DNA of 8,574 bases from CAKSKB01 sp034186235 (GCA_034186235.1 JAXGBA010000099.1:1-8574), one strand, 5' to 3'; counted from the stretch's first letter, positions 1 to 6,845 are shown. Notes: generated from the sequence alone by a model not told the origin. Numbers and translations are program-made.

Positions 1-29
1 AAACCGAAAATGGCAAAAATTCGCCGCCA

Positions 30-63
30 TAAGGCATTAAGCGTTCGCGCTTCTCTTGCCTTA
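30..63. repeat. Imperfect inverted repeat / hairpin near the left edge
   Basis: Two nested complementary arms are visible. An outer 7-bp pair joins TAAGGCA (30-36) to TGCCTTA (57-63). An inner 5-bp pair joins AAGCG (39-43) to CGCTT (48-52) across a TTCG tetraloop. The arms are separated by unequal unpaired bases, so the structure is imperfect. There is no T-run beside it, so it does not look like an intrinsic terminator. It lies inside the open frame that runs off the left edge on the minus strand, and could be chance, a small RNA hairpin or part of an intergenic repeat. Confidence 0.4.
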
Positions 64-89
64 CGCCGACGAATTCATGTTCGGCAAAT

Positions 90-176
90 TTACCTTCCTT
101 TTTCGAAGCCTGCCAGCGTGTATTCAACGAAAAATCGGTCTAAGAGCGTTCCGCCTATCATTTTTTCGGTGTTCAT
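90..176 (-). CDS. Very small ORF (28 aa), unknown, possibly the 5' part of a frameshifted gene
   Basis: I do not recognise this protein. The ATG at 176 is preceded by a full AGGAGG (192-187), 10 nt upstream, which is the main reason to list it. The 28-residue product begins MNTEKMIGGTLLDRFF and stops at TAA 92-90. The frame one base further on is open from 139 to the window edge (46 codons) and reads protein-like pieces such as KFAEHEFVGVRQEKRERL. A one-base shift in the A/G-rich stretch at 92-103 would join the two. It follows the disrupted small ORF at 203-361 on the same strand with a 26-nt gap, so the two may be one cassette. No membrane segment or known motif is visible. It may instead be non-coding intergenic DNA with a chance Shine-Dalgarno sequence. 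Confidence 0.33.
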   Translation of the reverse strand: MNTEKMIGGTLLDRFFVEYTLAGFEKGR

Positions 177-202
177 TCTTCCTGTTCCTCCTTTTGTTTT
201 TC

Positions 203-361
203 TTAGGCAAGCATTTTTTTGCACCAGTTGAAATATTCGTCCGAAATAATGTGCTGAATATTACTGTCAAACTGCCTGAGTATCAATGCGTACTTAAGTT
301 ATTTTTCAAACCTTTGAATCATATACGATACAGTCTGTGTACGCTCGCTCATAATTTTCAT
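203..361 (-). pseudogene. Small ORF split by an in-frame TAA (20 + 31 aa), unknown function
   Basis: Read on the minus strand, an ATG at 361 sits 8 nt after a GGAGG (374-370). The frame starts MKIMSERTQTVSYMIQRFEK and reaches a TAA at 301-299. The same frame then continues for 31 codons to a second TAA at 205-203, with protein-like content including QFDSNIQHIISDEYFNWC. With the first stop changed to a sense codon it would be a 51-52-residue soluble, charged protein. I therefore read it as a small gene carrying a nonsense mutation. Alternatives are a genuine 20-residue peptide, a sequencing error in the A-rich codons around 299-306, or translational readthrough. The start lies immediately after the terminator of the SPOCS/LysM gene on the same strand. 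I do not recognise the family. Confidence 0.4.
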
Positions 362-374
362 CTGCAATTCCTCC

Positions 375-407
375 AAAATAAAAAGTGCGCCGACCGAGGC
401 GGCGCAC
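375..407 (-). terminator. Intrinsic terminator of the SPOCS/LysM gene
   Basis: On the minus strand a perfect 8-bp GC-rich stem (407-400 with 392-385, GTGCGCCG) closes a 7-nt loop. It is followed directly by TTTTTATTTT (384-375). It begins 18 nt after the stop of the 500-aa gene, the expected place for its transcript end. Unusually, the T-run abuts the GGAGG (374-370) of the small disrupted ORF downstream. That ORF would be read only by escape through the terminator or from a separate start. Confidence 0.85.
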
Positions 408-424
408 AGGAATTGTTTCGATTT

Positions 425-1927
425 TTATCTCGGTATAATTATTTTCTGCCCTTCGGGGTGAGTATCGCCGTGGCTGTTTGCGCTGATTATATTTTTGCGT
501 GTTACGCCGTATCTTTTGGCGATGCTCCAGAGAGTATCGCCCGGTTTTGTAAAGTAAACCACAAGCGACGGCCTTTCGGCAGCTGCGGAGTTTTCCGCAA
601 CCTCCGCATTTGTTATACAGCTTTCTTTTTTGCCCGGACGGGTTTTTGCACTAAGCGCTGCGGTGAAGCGTATCTCCGCATCGCCGATGCCCGTAAGAAC
701 CGCCGAAACTCCCTTTGCCTCCGCCGTGACGGACGGTGTTTCCTTATCCCATGCGCCGCTGTATGTAAATGGTATACTGCGGCTTTTTGAGGCATATGTT
801 CCATCGTTTCCCAAAACCAGCATTTCTGCATTTGCTTTTCCCGAAACCGTTATTTCTCCGTCGGAAACGCTTATGCTGTCTACCGCCGCCTTAACGGATG
901 TGTCAAAAATTCTTTTGGCTTTTATCTCCTCGGAGGGTACAATATCACGAACCACCGCAAGCATGGTTACTTCCTCGCAGCGCTCGGCGGCAATCGGGGA
1001 ATCGGTTAGCTTCAGGTCGCAGCCGGTGCAGAACATATCCGTTATTATACTTTCGGTTTCGCACTTTTCGCAGTCTGTTTCCACAAACAGTTTTCCTTCG
1101 GTCATGAACGCTCTCATTGCGCCTTCGGCATTTGCAGTAGGTTCAGCCGTAAACGGCGACAGGGCGACGAATATATTTTCTTTCATGTTTTCTTCGGCGC
1201 CGGGTGCATCGGTTATTTCGGTTATTGCCTTTGTGAATTCCGCCTTTGCAAGTTCGCCGTCCTCGCCCTTATACAGAACGCTGATGACGAGGTTCCCTCT
1301 TATTACGGCCTTGTTTGCAAGAAGCCTGAAATCACGGTCGGAAAACACCGCACTGCATTTGAGCACACTTGCGGCGGCGGGGCTTCCGGACGGAATATCG
1401 AGCGTTTCCCGGAACGGTATAACATCGGAAGCGTGAACATGCTTTGATACCGCCTCTATCGTACGGCTTTGAATTTCCACCGGGCAGTCGGATTCCACCG
1501 AAGAAAGCACGCCGGTGTTTATATTGCGTGTGCCGGAAATTTCGATGCCGAGGTTTGTGCGGATATTCATTTTTCTCGAATTGTAAAGACTGTAATCAAC
1601 GGAATTTACACGGCAGCGGGCCGAAATGTTCATGCTGTCATCTTCCGCCTTCTCGGTATGGCTGAACCCCATTTTAGTGTGGATTGCGTCAATTCCGCCG
1701 GACTGCGGAACATACAGGATATCCGCCGAAACTGTACCCGAAACGGTTACACGCCCTCCTGAAATTTCCTTTGATTCTATAACCGCTTCGGCGTCCGCGG
1801 TAAGGATTTTTCCGACATCCTCCAGGATATCCGGAACGATAACATCGCCCTGCACAACTTCGTTTACGCTTTTGGAAAATACATTGTCAACCAGACTTAT
1901 TTCTTTTATTTCAGGCTTAAAATTCAT
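425..1927 (-). CDS. SPOCS (DUF3794) and LysM domain protein, SipL-like spore envelope protein
   Basis: The 500-residue protein carries about three SPOCS/DUF3794-type repeats (roughly residues 28-115, 172-260 and 335-430). Each contains the alternating beta-strand pattern seen in phrases such as VTVSGTVSADILYVP and ITVSGKANAEMLVLG. A linker (about 430-455) leads to a C-terminal LysM domain (456-500, GDTLWSIAKRYGV ... GQKIIIPR). This architecture is that of SipL of Clostridioides difficile, which binds the coat ATPase SpoIVA through its LysM domain and is needed to encase the forespore. By inference this protein acts in the mother cell at the forespore surface. No signal peptide or membrane helix is seen. 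The ATG at 1927 has GGAGG (1939-1935) 7 nt upstream. The gene is divergent from lepA and ends at its own terminator. Orthology to SipL is likely but not proven, because generic SPOCS/LysM proteins share the layout, so no symbol is assigned. Confidence 0.88.
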   Translation of the reverse strand: MNFKPEIKEISLVDNVFSKSVNEVVQGDVIVPDILEDVGKILTADAEAVIESKEISGGRVTVSGTVSADILYVPQSGGIDAIHTKMGFSHTEKAEDDSMNISARCRVNSVDYSLYNSRKMNIRTNLGIEISGTRNINTGVLSSVESDCPVEIQSRTIEAVSKHVHASDVIPFRETLDIPSGSPAAASVLKCSAVFSDRDFRLLANKAVIRGNLVISVLYKGEDGELAKAEFTKAITEITDAPGAEENMKENIFVALSPFTAEPTANAEGAMRAFMTEGKLFVETDCEKCETESIITDMFCTGCDLKLTDSPIAAERCEEVTMLAVVRDIVPSEEIKAKRIFDTSVKAAVDSISVSDGEITVSGKANAEMLVLGNDGTYASKSRSIPFTYSGAWDKETPSVTAEAKGVSAVLTGIGDAEIRFTAALSAKTRPGKKESCITNAEVAENSAAAERPSLVVYFTKPGDTLWSIAKRYGVTRKNIISANSHGDTHPEGQKIIIPR

Positions 1928-1966
1928 GATTTGTCCTCCATTAAAAACTTAATTGTTATATTTATA

Positions 1967-1995
1967 TTGTAATTTTAGAAAATTTATGCTATAAT
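1967..1995 (+). promoter_or_regulatory. Promoter of lepA-degV (housekeeping sigma type, extended -10)
   Basis: A -35 element TTGTAA (1967-1972) lies exactly 17 nt before a perfect -10 TATAAT (1990-1995), which is preceded by TGC (1987-1989), giving an extended -10. Transcription would start near 2002, leaving a leader of about 20-25 nt before the lepA ATG. The -10 ends immediately before the upstream in-frame ATG at 1996, which argues against that ATG as the translation start. The same 98-nt intergenic stretch must hold the promoter of the divergent SPOCS/LysM gene, but I could not identify a convincing one there. Confidence 0.8.
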
Positions 1996-2015
1996 ATGAT
2001 TAGAAAAATAAAACC

Positions 2016-2020
2016 GGAGG
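2016..2020 (+). promoter_or_regulatory. Ribosome binding site that fixes the lepA start
   Basis: GGAGG ends 5 nt before the ATG at 2026. The alternative ATG at 1996 has no Shine-Dalgarno sequence and would fall upstream of the predicted transcript start. Confidence 0.85.
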
Positions 2021-2025
2021 AAAAT

Positions 2026-3828
2026 ATGCCACAGGATAACAATATAAGGAATTTTTGCATTATCGCTCATATTGACCATGGCAAATCCACGCTTGCCGAC
2101 CGCCTTCTGGAAATAACCGGCGATGTAAGCGAAAGAGATATGGAGCAGCAGCTGCTCGATAATATGGATTTGGAACGCGAACGCGGGATTACCATAAAGG
2201 CAAGAGCGGTAAGGTTTATATATAAGGCTAATGATGGGAAGGAATATGTAATGAACCTGATCGACACGCCCGGACATGTCGATTTCAACTACGAGGTTTC
2301 GAGGTCCCTTGCCGCATGTGAGGGCGCAATTCTGATTGTTGACGCAGCCCAGGGCATTCAGGCGCAGACCCTTGCAAACACTTACCTTGCGGTTGACCAC
2401 AATCTGGAGGTTGTGCCGGTTATAAACAAAATTGACCTTCCCTCTGCAAGACCCGACTATGTTAAAGACGAAATTGAAAATATAATAGGTATAGAAGCGC
2501 AGGACGCTCCGCTGATTTCGGCGAAGGTGGGGATTGGCATTGAGGATGTGCTGGAGCAGATTGTGCATAAAATTCCGGCTCCGAAACAGGAGTTTGACAA
2601 GCCGCTGAGGGCTTTGATTTTTGATTCATACTATGACTCTTATAAGGGCGTAATCGTGTATATAAGGGTTATGGAGGGTACGGTTAAGGTCGGGCAGGAA
2701 ATTCGCTTCATGGCAACCGACAAGAAGTTCGAGGTTGTGGAACTCGGCTACCTTAAAACCTACGGAATGGCGCCATGCCGCGAGCTTAAAGCGGGCGAGG
2801 TAGGATATATTGCGGCATCAATCAAAAGCGTTTCGGACACGAGGGTCGGCGATACGGTTACGACGGCGGCCGCCGGCGCACCTGAGCCGCTCCCGGGGTA
2901 CAAACAGGTGAACCCGATGGTGTTCTGCGGTATTTATCCCGCCGACGGTGCAAAATACAACGACTTGCGCGACGCTCTCGAAAAGCTTCAGCTGAATGAC
3001 GCATCGCTTGCGTTTGAGCCCGAAACCTCTATGGCTCTCGGGTTTGGGTTCCGCTGCGGATTTCTGGGGCTTCTCCATATGGAAATCATTCAGGAAAGGC
3101 TTGAAAGAGAATATAATCTTGACCTTGTAACCACCGCCCCGAGCGTTATTTACAAGGTGACGAAAACCAACGGCGAAACGATAGAAATTTCAAACCCGGC
3201 AAATCTTCCGCCGGCGGTTGAGATTGATTATATGGAAGAACCCGTCGCAAAGGCAACGATTATGACCCCCGTTGACTATGTGGGCAACATCATGGAGCTT
3301 TGCCAGGACAGGCGCGGAATTTTCAAGGATATGCAGTATATTGACACCGACCGTGCGCAGCTTCATTATATTCTGCCGCTGAACGAGATTATATATGACT
3401 TTTTCGATACGCTAAAGTCAATTTCGAGAGGGTATGCGTCGTTTGACTATGAGCTGGACGGGTACATCCGTTCAAAGCTTGTGAAGCTTGACATTCTCCT
3501 CAACGGCGACATCGTTGACGCTATGAGCTTTATCGTGCATGAGGATAAGGCGTATGCAAGGGGAAGGCGCATTGCGGAAAAGCTCAAAGAGGTTATACCG
3601 AGGCAGCTGTTTGAAATTCCGATTCAGGCGGCAATCGGGGGTAAAATTATTGCAAGAGAAACCGTTAAGGCGCTGCGGAAGGATGTTCTTGCAAAGTGCT
3701 ACGGCGGCGATATAACCCGAAAGAAGAAGCTTCTTGAAAAACAGAAGGAAGGTAAAAAACGAATGCGTCAGGTGGGTACCGTTTCTGTTCCGCAGGAGGC
3801 GTTTATGTCAATTCTTAAACCGGATTAA
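2026..3828 (+). CDS. lepA: Elongation factor 4 (LepA), ribosome-associated translational GTPase
   Basis: LepA is a GTPase related to EF-G that binds ribosomes. It has been proposed to back-translocate stalled ribosomes or to assist initiation and 30S assembly. From the ATG at 2026 the protein has 600 residues, the normal family length. All GTPase motifs are present: G1 AHIDHGKS (14-21), G2 RGITIKA (53-59), G3 DTPGH (80-84), G4 NKID (134-137) and G5 SAK (165-167). The EF-G-like domains follow. The LepA-specific C-terminal domain is clear near the end (AKCYGGDITRKKKLLEKQK, then a VPQEAF-type motif). The start is chosen from GGAGG (2016-2020) and the promoter just upstream; the ATG 10 codons earlier lies at the -10 box. 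degV follows 16 nt downstream on the same strand, so the two are probably co-transcribed. Nothing appears missing or broken. Confidence 0.98.
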   Translation: MPQDNNIRNFCIIAHIDHGKSTLADRLLEITGDVSERDMEQQLLDNMDLERERGITIKARAVRFIYKANDGKEYVMNLIDTPGHVDFNYEVSRSLAACEGAILIVDAAQGIQAQTLANTYLAVDHNLEVVPVINKIDLPSARPDYVKDEIENIIGIEAQDAPLISAKVGIGIEDVLEQIVHKIPAPKQEFDKPLRALIFDSYYDSYKGVIVYIRVMEGTVKVGQEIRFMATDKKFEVVELGYLKTYGMAPCRELKAGEVGYIAASIKSVSDTRVGDTVTTAAAGAPEPLPGYKQVNPMVFCGIYPADGAKYNDLRDALEKLQLNDASLAFEPETSMALGFGFRCGFLGLLHMEIIQERLEREYNLDLVTTAPSVIYKVTKTNGETIEISNPANLPPAVEIDYMEEPVAKATIMTPVDYVGNIMELCQDRRGIFKDMQYIDTDRAQLHYILPLNEIIYDFFDTLKSISRGYASFDYELDGYIRSKLVKLDILLNGDIVDAMSFIVHEDKAYARGRRIAEKLKEVIPRQLFEIPIQAAIGGKIIARETVKALRKDVLAKCYGGDITRKKKLLEKQKEGKKRMRQVGTVSVPQEAFMSILKPD

Positions 3829-3844
3829 TATTAGGAGGTTAATT

Positions 3845-4729
3845 ATGAGTCAAATTAAAATAGTGTGCGATTCAAGCTGCGATATGCCGAGGCATTACGA
3901 AAAAGAGCTTAACATAGGCATTTGTCCGCTTTCGGTTACAATTGGCGGAAAAACCTACAGAGAATGGTTCGACCTTTTGCCGGAGGATTTTTATAAACTG
4001 CTTGTTTCGGCGGAGGAATTTCCGAAAACCTCTCTTGCCGGGCCGGAACTGTTTTTGGAGCAGTACAGGCAGGCAGAAAAGGATGGATTTGAGGCGGTGA
4101 TTGCGTTCACTCTCCCGGCTGCCGCATCGGGAACATTTCAGGCATCGACCATAGCAAAGGAAATGTATGAAGACGAGGGCGGAAAATGCCGCATAGAAAC
4201 CGTAGATTCCAAGCTTTTAAGCTATCCTTACGGATACCTCGTTGTAAACGCCGCAAAAATGGCGCAAGAGGATAAAACCGTTGAGGAAATTCTTGAAAAA
4301 ACAGAGTATATAAGAAGGCATTACGAGATATACTTTGCAGTGGACAGCCTCGAATATCTCAAACGCGGCGGAAGGATAAATTCGGTCAAGGCGGCTATCG
4401 GTACGCTTCTTGACTTGAAACCCATTCTTTCGCTCAAAAACGGTCTTGTGGAGCAGGTTGATATGGTGCGAGGCAGCAAAAAAATCCTTCCGAGAATAAT
4501 CCAGCTTTTAAAAAGCCATAAGGGTGATGCGGATTTTGAAAAGGTTGTTATCGGCACCGCTGCAAACCCCGTACTTTCGGCAAAATATAAGGAAAAGCTT
4601 ACTGAGGAGTTCGGCTGTACCGAATTTGAAGATTTTAATGTCGGCGTTGTTGTAGGTGCTCATGCAGGTCCGGGCTTTTCGGCAGTTTTTGTTATAAATC
4701 CCGAATTTGAAAATGATTATATAAATTAA
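3845..4729 (+). CDS. DegV family fatty-acid-binding protein (FakB-like)
   Basis: DegV/FakB proteins hold a fatty acid while the kinase FakA phosphorylates it, feeding exogenous acids into phospholipid synthesis; the protein acts in the cytosol. The 294-residue length matches the family (about 280-290). Family marks are visible: IVCDSSCD at the N-terminus (DSS, 9-11), FPKTS (59-63) in the TSQPS-like position, SGTFQAS (95-101), VDSK (120-123), LEYLKRGGRI (169-178) and HAGPG (273-277). The Shine-Dalgarno sequence AGGAGG (3833-3838) stands 6 nt before the ATG at 3845. The longer open frame starting at 3734 overlaps lepA by 95 nt and is not supported. The gene is likely in an operon with lepA (16-nt gap). 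I saw no hairpin terminator after the stop. No fakA gene is nearby, and ligand preference cannot be read from the sequence. Confidence 0.93.
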   Translation: MSQIKIVCDSSCDMPRHYEKELNIGICPLSVTIGGKTYREWFDLLPEDFYKLLVSAEEFPKTSLAGPELFLEQYRQAEKDGFEAVIAFTLPAAASGTFQASTIAKEMYEDEGGKCRIETVDSKLLSYPYGYLVVNAAKMAQEDKTVEEILEKTEYIRRHYEIYFAVDSLEYLKRGGRINSVKAAIGTLLDLKPILSLKNGLVEQVDMVRGSKKILPRIIQLLKSHKGDADFEKVVIGTAANPVLSAKYKEKLTEEFGCTEFEDFNVGVVVGAHAGPGFSAVFVINPEFENDYIN

Positions 4730-4730
4730 C

Positions 4731-4762
4731 TTGATTTTTTTGCGGATTTGGTGTATTATAAT
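4731..4762 (+). promoter_or_regulatory. Probable promoter of the pgk-tpiA-gpmI operon
   Basis: In the 82-nt gap between degV and pgk, TTGATT (4731-4736) lies 17 nt before TATTAT (4754-4759). An overlapping perfect TATAAT (4757-4762) is also present, but at 20-nt spacing from that -35. Either reading puts transcript start around 4765-4770, with a leader of about 45 nt. No operator-like palindrome that would suggest a CggR-type repressor site is evident. Confidence 0.6.
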
Positions 4763-4811
4763 ATTAGGAAATGTCAAAATATTAACAATAATATATATGA
4801 GGTGATTTTTG

Positions 4812-6008
4812 ATGTACAACAAGAAATCAATCGAGGATATTTCGGTATCCGGCAAGAGAGTTCTGGTAAGATGCGATTTTAATGTTCCGCTTAACGAGAA
4901 CCTTGAAATTACTGACGAAACCAGAATCGACGGCGCACTCCCCACAATCAAATACTTAATCGATAACGGCGCTAAGGTTATTCTTTGTTCACACCTTGGT
5001 AAGCCTAAGGGTGAACCCAAGCCTGAACTTTCGCTTGCTCCGGTTGCCAAAAAGCTTTCCGAAAAGCTCGGCAAGGATGTTGTTTTCGCAAAGGACGATA
5101 ATGTTGTAGGCGAAAATGCAAAGAAGGCAGTTGCAGAGATGAAGGATGGCGATGTGGTTCTTCTTGAAAATACAAGGTACAGAGCTGAGGAAACAAAGAA
5201 TGAAGATAATTTCAGCAAAGAGCTTGCCTCGCTTGCCGATGTTTTCGTAAATGACGCCTTCGGTACGGCTCACCGTGCACATTGCTCAAATGTAGGTGTT
5301 ACAAAATATATTAAGGAGTCCGTTTGCGGTTACCTTATCGAAAAGGAAATCAAGTTCCTCGGAAATGCCGTAAACAATCCCGTAAGACCTCTCGTTGCAA
5401 TCCTCGGCGGTTCAAAGGTTTCGTCTAAGATTTCGGTCATCAATAACCTTCTCGAAAAGGTTGATACACTCATTATCGGCGGCGGTATGGCTTACACATT
5501 CATTAAGGCGCTCGGCGGTGAAGTGGGCGATTCCCTTCTTGAACCCGATTACATCGACTATGCAAAAGAAATGATGGCTAAGGCTGAAGGAAAGGGAGTT
5601 AAGCTGCTTATTCCGGTTGATACCGTTGTTGCTAAGGAATTTAAGAACGACGCTGAATCAAAGACTGTTGACAGGGGCGGAATTGAGCCCGGATGGGAAG
5701 GACTTGATATCGGCGAAAAGACAATCGCTCTTTATTCCGACGCTATCCGCGAAGCAAAGACCGTTGTTTGGAACGGACCTATGGGCGTGTTTGAAATGCC
5801 CAACTTTGCAAAGGGTACAAACGCAATTGCGAAGGTTCTTTCCGAAATCGACGCAGTTACGGTTATCGGCGGCGGCGACAGCGTTGCTGCTGTAAACCAG
5901 GCAGGTCTCGGCGATAAGATGACCCACATTTCAACCGGCGGCGGAGCTTCTCTGGAATTCCTCGAAGGAAAAGAACTTCCCGGTATCGCAGCGCTCTGCG
6001 ATAAATAA
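4812..6008 (+). CDS. pgk: Phosphoglycerate kinase
   Basis: This glycolytic enzyme transfers phosphate from 1,3-bisphosphoglycerate to ADP, giving ATP and 3-phosphoglycerate in the cytosol. The 398-residue protein has the expected two-domain length. The N-terminal domain shows RVLVRCDFNVPL (16-27), followed by TRIDGALPTI, SHLGKPKG (60-67) and LLENTRYR. The C-terminal nucleotide domain shows AILGGSKVSSK, VWNGPMGVFE, GGGDS (353-357) and STGGGAS (374-380). The ATG at 4812 has GAGGTG (4799-4804) 7 nt upstream; a TTG directly before it (4809) would add one residue and is less likely. tpiA follows 24 nt after the stop. It is the first gene of the glycolytic run and has its own upstream promoter. No gap gene precedes it here; lepA-degV does instead. 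Confidence 0.98.
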   Translation: MYNKKSIEDISVSGKRVLVRCDFNVPLNENLEITDETRIDGALPTIKYLIDNGAKVILCSHLGKPKGEPKPELSLAPVAKKLSEKLGKDVVFAKDDNVVGENAKKAVAEMKDGDVVLLENTRYRAEETKNEDNFSKELASLADVFVNDAFGTAHRAHCSNVGVTKYIKESVCGYLIEKEIKFLGNAVNNPVRPLVAILGGSKVSSKISVINNLLEKVDTLIIGGGMAYTFIKALGGEVGDSLLEPDYIDYAKEMMAKAEGKGVKLLIPVDTVVAKEFKNDAESKTVDRGGIEPGWEGLDIGEKTIALYSDAIREAKTVVWNGPMGVFEMPNFAKGTNAIAKVLSEIDAVTVIGGGDSVAAVNQAGLGDKMTHISTGGGASLEFLEGKELPGIAALCDK

Positions 6009-6032
6009 TTTTTGATAAGGAGATTTCATAAA

Positions 6033-6785
6033 ATGGGTAAGTATATTATTGCAGGAAACTGGAAGATGAACAAGCTTCCTTCCGAAACTTATGATTATGT
6101 TAAAGAAGTTGCCGCTGCAACCGAAGGTGCAAAGTGTGATGTTGTTTGCTGCACACCTTTCGTGTGCCTTTCCGAAGCTTTAAGGGCTGCAGAGGGTACG
6201 CATGTTAAAATTGGTGCTGAAAATCTTTACTTTGAAGACAAGGGTGCGTTCACGGGCGAAGTAAGCGCTGATATGCTTAAGGATATGGGCGTTGAATATG
6301 TAATTATCGGTCATTCCGAAAGAAGAGAATATTTTGCGGAAACCGATGAAAGCGTTAATAAGAAAACAATTAAGGCTCTCGAAAAGGGTCTTATCCCGAT
6401 TGTTTGCGTAGGCGAGACTCTTGAACAGAGAGAAGCCGGAATTACAATGGACTTCATTTCTATCCAGATTAAAAAGGCTTTTGCGGGGATTGCTCCCGAG
6501 GATGCAAAAAAGGTAGTTATCGCATATGAACCCATCTGGGCAATCGGAACCGGCAAAACCGCAACAAGCGAGCAGGCTGAGGAAGTTTGCAAGGGTATCA
6601 GAGAGGTTATCGCAGGGCTTTACTGTGAAAAGTGTGCTCCGGAATTTACGATTCAGTATGGCGGAAGCATGAAGCCCGGCAATGCGGAAGAGCTTTTGGC
6701 TATGCCCGATATTGACGGCGGTCTTATCGGCGGCGCTGCACTTAAATCCGACGATTTTGCGGCAATAGTTAAGGCAGTAAAATAA
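6033..6785 (+). CDS. tpiA: Triose-phosphate isomerase
   Basis: The enzyme interconverts dihydroxyacetone phosphate and glyceraldehyde 3-phosphate. The product is 250 residues, a standard single TIM barrel. Catalytic residues are all seen: N9 and K11 in AGNWKMN, H94 in IIGHSERRE and E166 in AYEPIWAIGTGKTA, the last leading into the flexible loop 6. The phosphate-binding segments YGGSMKPGN and GGLIGGAAL are present near the C-terminus. The start is the ATG at 6033, with AAGGAG (6017-6022) 10 nt upstream. The in-frame TTG at 6012 lies upstream of that site and would add seven residues not typical of the family. It sits 24 nt after pgk and is followed by a hairpin before gpmI, so it is co-transcribed in the middle of the operon. 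Confidence 0.98.
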   Translation: MGKYIIAGNWKMNKLPSETYDYVKEVAAATEGAKCDVVCCTPFVCLSEALRAAEGTHVKIGAENLYFEDKGAFTGEVSADMLKDMGVEYVIIGHSERREYFAETDESVNKKTIKALEKGLIPIVCVGETLEQREAGITMDFISIQIKKAFAGIAPEDAKKVVIAYEPIWAIGTGKTATSEQAEEVCKGIREVIAGLYCEKCAPEFTIQYGGSMKPGNAEELLAMPDIDGGLIGGAALKSDDFAAIVKAVK

Positions 6786-6793
6786 ATTTGCAG

Positions 6794-6825
6794 GAAATTG
6801 GGGCGGGGAAATCCGCCCCGATTTT
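6794..6825 (+). terminator. GC-rich hairpin between tpiA and gpmI (partial terminator or processing/stability element)
   Basis: A perfect 7-bp core GGGGCGG (6800-6806) / CCGCCCC (6813-6819) closes a 6-nt loop. It is extended by A-T and G-T pairs out to 6794/6825, for about 13 pairs in all. Its 3' arm ends in a short TTTT (6822-6825), so it resembles an intrinsic terminator with a weak T-run. It begins 9 nt after the tpiA stop and ends just before the gpmI Shine-Dalgarno sequence (AGGA, 6831-6834). No promoter is evident between it and gpmI, so complete termination here would leave gpmI unexpressed; partial termination or an RNA stability role is more likely. Confidence 0.65.
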
Positions 6826-6845
6826 ATGAAAGGACAAGATTGATT

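Noticed and set aside
56..790. Plus-strand open frame of 244 codons starting in the left intergenic region
   Set aside because: It has no Shine-Dalgarno sequence, runs antisense through the terminator and the 3' part of the SPOCS/LysM gene, and its Phe/Arg/Cys-rich product resembles no known family.
630..1436. Plus-strand open frame of 268 codons
   Set aside because: It lies wholly antisense to the well-supported SPOCS/LysM gene, with Ser/Ala-rich low-information content and no ribosome binding site; a frame shadow.
1928..1995. Possible sporulation sigma-E promoter for the SPOCS/LysM gene on the minus strand
   Set aside because: The region is very AT-rich and several CATA/TATAA-like pieces occur, but none combines both boxes at proper spacing.
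1996..2025. Ten-codon N-terminal extension of lepA
   Set aside because: The ATG at 1996 directly follows the -10 box and lies before the predicted transcript start; GGAGG sits at the correct distance from the ATG at 2026.
1984..2568. Minus-strand open frame of 194 codons over the lepA start
   Set aside because: It is antisense to lepA, whose GTPase motifs are intact, and it has no supporting start site.
3734..3844. N-terminal extension of the DegV protein overlapping lepA
   Set aside because: It is Arg-rich and unlike DegV, whereas the internal ATG at 3845 has an ideal AGGAGG and starts right at the family N-terminus.
4508..5218. Minus-strand open frame of 236 codons across the degV-pgk gap
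   Set aside because: It is antisense to both genes and to the pgk promoter, with Ser/Phe-rich content typical of a shadow frame.
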